A stretch of 64,000 bases of DNA from positions 124,001-188,000 of the forward strand of contig JAIETF010000028.1 of assembly GCA_019745415.1 (NCBI GenBank), in the 5' to 3' direction. The notes below the pieces were generated by a model. That model saw nothing but the letters and a program-made list of their open reading frames with translations, was not told the DNA's origin and did no database searches. Position 1 is the first letter of the stretch; each line of letters opens with the position of its first letter. Below, one piece after another: positions 43,401-49,877 of this stretch. The stretch comes from Candidatus Obscuribacterales bacterium. GTDB lineage: Bacteria; Cyanobacteriota; Vampirovibrionia; Obscuribacterales; Obscuribacteraceae. A program made the translations under genes and the position numbers.

Positions 43401-44928
43401 ATCATCCCCTTGGGGCAACACCCAGGCTCAGCCTGCACCGCAAGCTCAAGCAGTTGAATCATCCCCTTGGGGCAACACCCAGGCTCAGCCTGCACCACAA
43501 GCTCAAGCAGTTGAATCATCCCCCTGGGGCAACACCCAGGCTCAATCTGCACCACAAGCTCAAGCAGTTGAATCATCCCCCTGGGGCAACACCCAGGCTC
43601 AACCAGCGCCTGCCGCTTGGGCCCAGCCGTCTGCGGTGGCACCACCGGCAATGCCGGCGCCCGCGGCTCCAGCTGTTTCATCTGCGCCGAGCGAGATCAC
43701 AGACAAAGGCAAGGCTGGTGGTCTCTTCAACTTAGATAACAATGCCATAGACAAAATCTTCGATGGCATCGGTGTAACCGAATCGGTTAGTCAGACTGTT
43801 GTGAACTCCGGTGGAACGAACGAACAACCGCAAGCTTCAGGATGGGGAAATCAAAGTAATGCTCCCGCTGCGCCAGCGGCTTTCGCACCAGTCTCCAGTC
43901 AACCGGCAGCGCCAGCTGCCTCACCATGGGCTGCGGCGGCGCCGGCTCCTGCTCCCAATCCGGCCATGCAAGCTCAGATGCAGGCACCGAATCCGGTGGC
44001 AGCATCTCAGCCGAACCTAAGCAACCAAACAAATCAATCAAAAGGTCTTTTCCAGCTAGATGACCAGGCAGTTGATCAAATCTTCGGCAATATCGGCGTA
44101 GAAGAGAAATCAGTGCCTATTTCTAAGTCACAGGAAATGTCCGCCCCCGCCACCGGCTTTGCGCAACCCCCTGCTCAGAACATGGCACAACCTGCTCAGT
44201 CTGGTTGGAATCAGCCGGCAGCTACCGCTGCAGCTCCAGCACAGACAGCACAGGGCGGCTGGCCGCAAGCGCAAGCCACGCCGGGAGGATGGGCGCAACC
44301 GCCGGCCCAAGGCATGTTCCAGGCCGACGCTAATGTGATGAATAAGGTTTTTCCAGAAGCCCAACCGCAGGCACCGGCTCAGCCTGTGATTCATGAGATC
44401 AGACCGGCTCCCAAAATTGAGGGCATCGGTAGACTGGATGCAAACTCCGATAATTCGCAAGACACAGGATCTGGAAGAATCGCCGCCATAGGCAAATTCT
44501 TGCTCGACCAGAAAGACCTAGACAAAATTGGCAAACTGGCTCAGTCTGATATGGCTGAAGGCAAACTGCGGGTGCTGACAATGGAAGCGTCCCAGGACCT
44601 ACAGGAATTGCTTGGTCAAATCGGTAAACAGCAAGGTGTTATCGGGTCGGTGATTGTCGGGCACGACGGTCTACTTATCGCCAATACAATGCCTTCCGAC
44701 ATGGATGCAGAATCTGTAGGCGTATGGGCCCTGGGTGTCTATATGAACACCGAGCATGTCACTAAGAAAATGGGGCATGACCGAGTTCACCAAGTTGTCT
44801 CACGCACACCAAGAGGCTATGTTGTCATCGCCGATTTCGGCGGCGGTCTGCTCGTCACCGTCACAGACGGCAACGAGACAGATCAGTTGATACCGCTCAT
44901 GCGTACAATCACCCTCTTGGTGAACTGA
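40435..44928 (+). CDS. Giant low-complexity protein with anti-sigma-like N-terminus and C-terminal Roadblock/LC7 domain
   Basis: A 1497-residue protein. Residues 1-80 resemble an anti-sigma (ZAS-like) domain in which the HxxxCxxC zinc ligands are replaced (HLDSSESG). A Gly/Lys/Arg-rich basic stretch (about 85-150) follows, then about 1100 residues rich in Ala, Pro, Gln, Ser and Trp, with many GW/WD words. Repeated modules: DNRFDVPISER-type near 807, 834 and 895; GLFxLDxxAxDxIFxxIGV-type near 1095 and 1202, with looser versions near 1292 and 1352; and the 19-residue tandem repeat at about 971-1059. Residues 1376-1497 form a Roadblock/LC7 domain (LQELLGQIGKQQGVIGSVIVGHDGLLIA). No membrane segment is seen. 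It should sequester the sigma factor, bind small GTPases, or both. Confidence 0.7.
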   Translation: MSDAQFRLLIQRSFDEELSKQENRALLDHLDSSESGQKFHHQLDQMIQAAQDMPLPDELKPQNPEALARMIMEQLPQKKGNIFGFLTGLFGGGGGGKPKQKAEPKNGKNKKDAAGDGGRRDAGKKDNAKAARGKGGFGKGKSQDFEEEQDNEEPAGKMPGIKFPRKAKELDQEEIETQAGGFSRLKSMGSRSQDQDNREAQSTTRSLGEKFSMPWAAQSGGDDGPLTLAESIKRKVTESQKLSPIDENELSGSHSDSYLSGASAGSQGGFAPPSQPSAFGRTDSGFAQSSFSQSTAQPPQPSQPSLDQPTSSSDGWSAPVAMPNKQPVRLDMGGGFSPGTGGGGGSAIGLSQPNAAAAPAANDWGGAAGWQGQAQGQTPAQAKEEPKTDWGSGWNAPTDQKQPLKSSDSWAMPGAEGGQSWEAARSSASHNALPAQSQANATSSAAANAGQNAAGVDPWGSAPTTNSGANGSSGAGWSQQPASSPPAWNAAPAPASPAMASSASGWEAASPAPSPQVNAGLTSSSGWDSTPAPQTGVGWDAPAASAPAQTAASSNTGWDAVSAAQPTASANSGWDASPTPSAAVPNAAWDASPAVASPAAPSPNSGWDASPTPAASANSGQAGWGQTGATPSGWGQTDSWTAAQPSSTPQTAPAPQAMQPVQATPAPAADPWAQAAPAPAPADAWAQAAPTSAPQQSSAPTNDPWAVSPQAVAAPAPQATQPATGGWAPQPAEAKQASKRSWATAEPDLIETGTFRAFTPSMDNSLGAKAPPRPQTGQQANPFANTQVGGVPLGVNTPAGGQQSAPVDNRFDVPISERIKQQAPIQQEAQQAAQDNRFDIPISERMKMQQDGSQIKSVQENTPIAPVQNQSNIPVNQIVDKMGEVLAGGQAQAKQDDRWELPIADRKKMQQSGGDTGGFGETQPTQSAQTGWQSSAPVAPGWNQQPQAQNEVQSGWGVPAQPQAQPTAEAQSPWGNTQAQPAPQAQAVESSPWGNTQAQPAPQAQAVESSPWGNTQAQPAPQAQAVESSPWGNTQAQSAPQAQAVESSPWGNTQAQPAPAAWAQPSAVAPPAMPAPAAPAVSSAPSEITDKGKAGGLFNLDNNAIDKIFDGIGVTESVSQTVVNSGGTNEQPQASGWGNQSNAPAAPAAFAPVSSQPAAPAASPWAAAAPAPAPNPAMQAQMQAPNPVAASQPNLSNQTNQSKGLFQLDDQAVDQIFGNIGVEEKSVPISKSQEMSAPATGFAQPPAQNMAQPAQSGWNQPAATAAAPAQTAQGGWPQAQATPGGWAQPPAQGMFQADANVMNKVFPEAQPQAPAQPVIHEIRPAPKIEGIGRLDANSDNSQDTGSGRIAAIGKFLLDQKDLDKIGKLAQSDMAEGKLRVLTMEASQDLQELLGQIGKQQGVIGSVIVGHDGLLIANTMPSDMDAESVGVWALGVYMNTEHVTKKMGHDRVHQVVSRTPRGYVVIADFGGGLLVTVTDGNETDQLIPLMRTITLLVN
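43348..43611 (+). repeat. 57-bp tandem repeat inside the giant gene
   Basis: Four full units (starting at 43348, 43405, 43462, 43519) and a partial fifth (43576), each encoding SPWGNTQAQPAPQAQAVES with at most a few silent or single-residue changes. Near identity at DNA level points to recent expansion. Confidence 0.9.
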
Positions 44929-44949
44929 ACCACTTAGGCAGAGAGCGAA

Positions 44950-46485
44950 CTAGCTCTGAGAAAGCACATACGAAGATAAAGTCCTGGCACCGAAACCGGT
45001 GCCACCCTTGTTCCATTCGTCTTTCTCTCTCTCCAGCCAAGAGACACCAGCGACATCAAGGTGCGCCCATGGCAGATTCTCCGTGAACTCCTTAATGAAC
45101 ATGCCAGCCGAGCTCGAGCCCGCTTCACCGCGCGAGCCAGCGTTCTTGAGATCGGCTATGTCGCTCCTCAGACCCTCTTTATACTCATCAAAGAGCGGCA
45201 ACTGCCAAAATTTCTCACCGCAACCTTTACCGCTTTCAATCACAGCATCAACCAAAGACTGCGAGCCCATGATACCGGCAGCCACACGTCCCAGAGCTGT
45301 AACTACAGCACCGGTAAGAGTAGCAATATCGATAACCTCGGTGACACCTTCCTTGATGGCATAAGTGATGGCATCCGCCAAAATCAAACGCCCTTCCGCG
45401 TCGGTATTATTGACTTCGATTGTCTTGCCATTCATAGACTTAAGCACGTCGCCAGGGTGCAAGGCATTGTCACCCGGCATATTCTCGGTGGCGGCAACAA
45501 CCATCAATACAGAAACCTTAGGCTTCAGCTCTCCGATTATCTGCATAGCCGCTAGGCAAGCAGCGGCTCCCGACATGTCGTATTTCATATGCTCCATGCT
45601 CTGAGCCGGCTTGAGAGACAAACCGCCGGAATCAAAGGTAATGCCTTTGCCAATCAAGCCAATGGTGCGCTTAGAGCGAGGCGCAGTATATTTGAGAGTG
45701 ATGAGACGAGCTTCTTCCTTAGCACCACGGGCGACACCAAGAAGGGCGCCCATGCCCAGCTTCTCAATCTGGCCCGGAGTCATTATCTTTACTTCCAAGT
45801 CAGCCTTGGCAGCGATCTTTTTCGCCTCTTGCGCCAGTCTGGAAGGGGTCATCTCGGATGGCGGCTCGGCAACCAATTCGCGAGCCAAATTGGTGGAAGT
45901 CCCCATAGAAACGGCTTTCTTCACTGCTTGATCTAGTTTATGCTTGCTTAGGTCACCACTGACACTAAGAGCAACTCTCTTGTAGAAAGGCTCAGGATGC
46001 TTAGATTCGTCTTTTTGAGTTTTATAGCGACTAAAACTGAAGCTACCCAAGATCAGACCTTCCACCACGGCTTCCAAAGCAAACTCATTTCCAACTTTGG
46101 CCCCACGCAGAATGAGATGCATTGAGAGCAGATTTTTCTTAGCGGCAGTCTTAGCAGGAAGAGTTCCAAGTTTGCGGGCTAGATGAGCACCGACTTTGCG
46201 ATAGCAATTGGCGCTCAGATCGCTTTCTTTACCCATACCAAACAAGCAGAGTTTCTTGAGATTACCGGTCTCATAGCAAGGCAGCCATAGCTGTTGTCCA
46301 AACTTACCGGAGAACTCTTCGGCAACCATGGTCTTCATAGCCGCCAACATTGCTTTACCTAATTTTTTATCAAGCCCGGGCTCCTTGGTCAAAACCTTGA
46401 CGGCATCCTCTTGAAAGAAGATCGGCAAAACAATAATTTCTGCTTTCAGTTCGGCTAAAGATCCGGTTTCAAGGCTGACTTTCAT
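44950..46485 (-). CDS. pepA: Leucyl aminopeptidase (M17, cytosol aminopeptidase)
   Basis: A 511-residue M17 peptidase with the usual N-terminal macro-like domain (1-170) and catalytic C-terminal domain. Active-site parts: IGKGITFDSGGLSLKPAQSM (metal and Lys ligands), KYDMSGAAACL, and the family signature NTDAEGRLILADA. It removes N-terminal residues from peptides in the cytosol using two metals, and forms hexamers. ATG 46485 is preceded by GGGGGAATC. It is the last gene of a three-gene minus-strand operon (starting at 49663). Confidence 0.95.
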   Translation of the reverse strand: MKVSLETGSLAELKAEIIVLPIFFQEDAVKVLTKEPGLDKKLGKAMLAAMKTMVAEEFSGKFGQQLWLPCYETGNLKKLCLFGMGKESDLSANCYRKVGAHLARKLGTLPAKTAAKKNLLSMHLILRGAKVGNEFALEAVVEGLILGSFSFSRYKTQKDESKHPEPFYKRVALSVSGDLSKHKLDQAVKKAVSMGTSTNLARELVAEPPSEMTPSRLAQEAKKIAAKADLEVKIMTPGQIEKLGMGALLGVARGAKEEARLITLKYTAPRSKRTIGLIGKGITFDSGGLSLKPAQSMEHMKYDMSGAAACLAAMQIIGELKPKVSVLMVVAATENMPGDNALHPGDVLKSMNGKTIEVNNTDAEGRLILADAITYAIKEGVTEVIDIATLTGAVVTALGRVAAGIMGSQSLVDAVIESGKGCGEKFWQLPLFDEYKEGLRSDIADLKNAGSRGEAGSSSAGMFIKEFTENLPWAHLDVAGVSWLEREKDEWNKGGTGFGARTLSSYVLSQS

Positions 46486-46496
46486 GATTCCCCCAT

Positions 46497-48410
46497 TTAG
46501 TTTGTATGGTTGTTGATTACTTTGGTAACAATCTCATCGACAATAGCGGCATCATAACCGGCCAGTTGTCTGCGAGAATAGGCAAGATATGCTTCCATCC
46601 AGCGGCGTAGTTCAAGCAGTACGGCCGAAACCGGCACAGCAGAACGTTTCATCTGGGCAAGATTGACTGAGATACGCCCCTCATGGTCAATGTGAAAACG
46701 TCCTTTCGCGGGCGAATCACCATGTACATAGTGCAAGCTGGAATTGAGCAAGACTTTATTATCTTCCGGTCCAACCAGATTTTGAATCTCTTCAGAAATT
46801 TTCTGAAAAATAGTGAGCGGTCGAAAGAGACTACCTTGCTGAATGTTTGCCAACTTCAATTGCACAAGCAAATAGATAGACTTCATAATCTTGTGTGTGC
46901 ACCAGGTCTCGTAAGATTTCAGTACTTCATCAAGAGTAGAGAGCCCGTCAATATATGCAGCCAGCTCAGCTATACGTTTGCGATCTTCCATCTGCACCGG
47001 GCTCTCATCAATAAAGGAGAGAGGGGTGCTCTTCATCTGAAGCCAAAGCGCTTCAAAATTCCAGACCCTCTCCAAAATAGAGTCCCGCCCCTGCGGAAAT
47101 ATAGAAAGAATTTGGTTTATTTGATCTTGAAACAAAGCAGAGTCCAATAGCAGTCTATCGAGGCTCTGGCTCAGACGAGCACTATCATCAAGCTCTAGAG
47201 ACTTGCCCTTATCTCTAAATACGAAGATACCCTCGCTCCATGTGGTAAGAAATTCCACCATGGCATCGTAGCCCCTTAACTTGCTAAGGCTGGCATGAGT
47301 CGGTTTGCCGCTTTCGAATGCTACGATCAAAGTCTTGTCGCGGTTGTCGACGGTCAAGAGTCCGGTCTTTTTGGCTGTTGCCAAAGACTGCAAGAGACCG
47401 GCTGTATCTATGGCACCGAGACTTCCTATCATCGAGTCTCGCATTGTCTCGATGTTTGCACCGCGCGAGGTATTAGTATCATCCTCGGTGCGCTTGTGAT
47501 AGCCGCCATATAGGTACTGATCATCAAGCAAAACTTCCAACTCTCTTGTATTGATAAAGCCAGCTTTGACGCACATAAGACCCAGGAAGCTGCGCTGAGA
47601 CTTACCCCAACCTTCTTCTTGCTGCTTCTCTAAAAGCTCACGCAACTGGGTCTCAGAAATAATACCGCAGGCGACAAGGTAGCGCCCAAGGCGAAAAGGT
47701 TTACGATTGTGGTAACAATTAGAAAGAAACTGAATGCGGGCGAAGACAGGATAAATCAGCCGCGCCGCTTCGAATTCCTGCAAAATGCGCAAGGCTTCAT
47801 CGGAAGGCAAATGATAGCGCTCTTCCACATTGCGAACGATCGATTCCACCGAGGCATAATCGTCGATCATCTGCATCACCCAGTTCTGGGGAGCAGCAAG
47901 AGAATAATCATTCTTCACCGACTTACCATAGTCGGAAAGCACAGGTACCGAGGTGGAAAGAATATGATTAGCGAGTGTACTGCCACCCCCGCGCAGGCGC
48001 CGTCTATCGATACCAGATACAGTGGCGCAAGCATAGTCGGCAAGCAAAGGATATCGAGTAAAGATTCCAAATGGGCTGTCATAAGAGTTAAAAGTGAGGC
48101 CACCGGTCGGCTCGTCTCTGGTGAGCGTGATCGCTCCGTCGCCTTTGACAAATAAGAGCACACCTTGAGGTTTGAGAAGTTTCTTGGCATAGACGGCAAA
48201 CTTGACTAAAGCATCGAGAGGCAGAGAGAAACCTGTCTGCATCAGGTCTATAATCAAGCCGTCCAAGCTCTTGCCAGACTCCACAAGCTTGTCTAGCTGT
48301 CCGTAGAGATTCTCGCGGTATGAAAAGGTGAGAAAGGTCAAAGATGAGTTCAAAAGACCATCTTTATTAAATGACTGATCTGATAAGGAGCCCCTCTCCC
48401 GTTCCGTCAA
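46497..48410 (-). CDS. DUF4388-containing multidomain signalling protein
   Basis: A 637-residue soluble protein (TTG start, GAGG upstream). The N-terminal 180 residues are not recognised. Residues about 245-300 (FRLGRYLVACGIISETQLRELLEKQQEEG, FLGLMCVKAGFINTRELEVLL) match the MshEN (type II secretion ATPase N-terminal) helical module. Residues about 330-420 are a DUF4388 domain (IGSLGAIDTAGLLQSLATAKKTGLLTVDN, MVEFLTTWSEGIFVFRD). The C-terminal 120 residues contain a strand-rich segment (HIDHEGRISVNLAQMKRSA). Thus domain order differs from the DUF4388 protein at 32964. It lies 11 bases upstream of pepA. Confidence 0.65.
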   Translation of the reverse strand: MTERERGSLSDQSFNKDGLLNSSLTFLTFSYRENLYGQLDKLVESGKSLDGLIIDLMQTGFSLPLDALVKFAVYAKKLLKPQGVLLFVKGDGAITLTRDEPTGGLTFNSYDSPFGIFTRYPLLADYACATVSGIDRRRLRGGGSTLANHILSTSVPVLSDYGKSVKNDYSLAAPQNWVMQMIDDYASVESIVRNVEERYHLPSDEALRILQEFEAARLIYPVFARIQFLSNCYHNRKPFRLGRYLVACGIISETQLRELLEKQQEEGWGKSQRSFLGLMCVKAGFINTRELEVLLDDQYLYGGYHKRTEDDTNTSRGANIETMRDSMIGSLGAIDTAGLLQSLATAKKTGLLTVDNRDKTLIVAFESGKPTHASLSKLRGYDAMVEFLTTWSEGIFVFRDKGKSLELDDSARLSQSLDRLLLDSALFQDQINQILSIFPQGRDSILERVWNFEALWLQMKSTPLSFIDESPVQMEDRKRIAELAAYIDGLSTLDEVLKSYETWCTHKIMKSIYLLVQLKLANIQQGSLFRPLTIFQKISEEIQNLVGPEDNKVLLNSSLHYVHGDSPAKGRFHIDHEGRISVNLAQMKRSAVPVSAVLLELRRWMEAYLAYSRRQLAGYDAAIVDEIVTKVINNHTN

Positions 48411-48427
48411 AACAGCAACCTCTGACT

Positions 48428-49663
48428 TCAGGGTTTTCGGATCGGGCTGCCTGCAGCCGGCTTGGTAGGTTGAGCAGCGCCACTGGGCTTAGCGACAGCC
48501 GCCGGAGCCGCACCACCCGGCATAACCATGGTACCCATCAGGCTCTGGGCGAAACTATCGGGCGGAGCCACGAAGAGGGCGCGGATGGCCACCTGCCCTT
48601 TGAGTTTACCGGAAAGGATACGGCCGACTTCGATAATCAAGTCGTCCTTGCTGCCTGTCACTAGCCTGTAACGGGCGCCACCCGAGGCAGGACCACTCAT
48701 AGAAACGAGACGCATGGGTGGATTAGCCCGACCCATAATACCAATGTACTTCGGTATCGAAACCAGCCTCGGATCAATCAACCAGGCTTTGGCAAGTTCA
48801 GGCTTATTGGCGGCCACTGCCTGGGCAAAGTTAAGCGCCACCGACATAGGACCGTCATCCGGCAGTTTTCCTGAGATGGCATATTTATTGCCCAAAAACT
48901 TGAGCATTACCTTGTAACCCACAGGCTGAGCCTTAGGCTTGGGCAGATCCTCAGCCTTAGCATCAGGGCTAACCGGCGGCAAGATAGTCAAAACAATATC
49001 GTTAGCGGCAAAAGAAGCTCTGCCTGTGACATTCTGGGTGAAGAAGGGCGGCAGAGACGAAAACAGCTCGGGCGCTTCAAATAGAGTGCCAGCGCTCATT
49101 TTATAACCCTTAAACCATAGTGTACTGTTCATTCGATCACCGCCGATGAAAGCCAGATAGCTCAGCGGCACGGCACCATGGGCATCGCCGGGCTTAGCCG
49201 CGGCTTTATCGGCAGAGGGAGCGCCCGAAAGCTGTTTTACTTCTCGCAGGGCGGTGAGCGGCGGCATAGGCACCAGAAACACCCGCCCCTGCCTGGTCTG
49301 GAATAGAACAGTGTGGCTTTCCTTAATTTGAGGAAAGCTAATCACCCGACCAGCCGGAAGTTCGTTCACCTTAATCTTGAACTCAGCCAGGGAGGGATTG
49401 GACTGAATGAACAGCTGCATGTCGGCATGTATCATGCCCGGGCTAGCTAGAGCATCCTTAAGCACATTGAAATAATTGTTCCAAGAAACATCGTCGCTGG
49501 AAGTCTTATATTCGGCTGCCAGACCGGTCAATGCGGCTACAGTCATGCTGACCATTGTTTCAGGACGAGGAGTTGGAGCAGAACCAACATCTTCCAAGGC
49601 CAGAACCGGCAAGGAACAAGACAGCAAAAGAGCGCTTAACAACAACTCATTTTTCATTCTCAT
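48428..49663 (-). CDS. Uncharacterised exported protein
   Basis: A 411-residue protein starting at ATG 49663 (AGAGGAAG upstream); in-frame codons extending to 49750 lack a ribosome site. Residues 4-24 (KNELLLSALLLSCSLPVLALE) form a signal peptide. The mature part has no recognised domain; hydrophobic strand segments such as LWFKGYKMSAG and RLVTGSKDDLIIEVGRIL occur, and the tail is Ala/Pro-rich. It probably faces the periplasm. First gene of the pepA operon; the next gene starts 17 bases after its stop. Confidence 0.6.
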   Translation of the reverse strand: MRMKNELLLSALLLSCSLPVLALEDVGSAPTPRPETMVSMTVAALTGLAAEYKTSSDDVSWNNYFNVLKDALASPGMIHADMQLFIQSNPSLAEFKIKVNELPAGRVISFPQIKESHTVLFQTRQGRVFLVPMPPLTALREVKQLSGAPSADKAAAKPGDAHGAVPLSYLAFIGGDRMNSTLWFKGYKMSAGTLFEAPELFSSLPPFFTQNVTGRASFAANDIVLTILPPVSPDAKAEDLPKPKAQPVGYKVMLKFLGNKYAISGKLPDDGPMSVALNFAQAVAANKPELAKAWLIDPRLVSIPKYIGIMGRANPPMRLVSMSGPASGGARYRLVTGSKDDLIIEVGRILSGKLKGQVAIRALFVAPPDSFAQSLMGTMVMPGGAAPAAVAKPSGAAQPTKPAAGSPIRKP

Positions 49664-49877
49664 CGAAGAGCTTCCTCTCGGGCCGGAGCAAACGGTAACG
49701 ACCATCAATTCTAACCGCTTGAATTCACCATTTTTGGCAGTTCCGGGCATTAGCTAGGACTAACTCGTGAAGAGTGAGAAAAAATCTTTCTCAAAACCGT
49801 GGGAATCCTCCCATGGGATGGATAGACAGGCGGCTTCGCCGGATGTACATTGAATCTACGCCAGCAAGGAAAGCCCC

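Noticed and set aside
43091..43735. Plus-frame and minus-frame repeats overlapping the giant gene
   Set aside because: They are shadow frames of the 57-bp repeat; only the frame ending at 44928 has a domain at its end.
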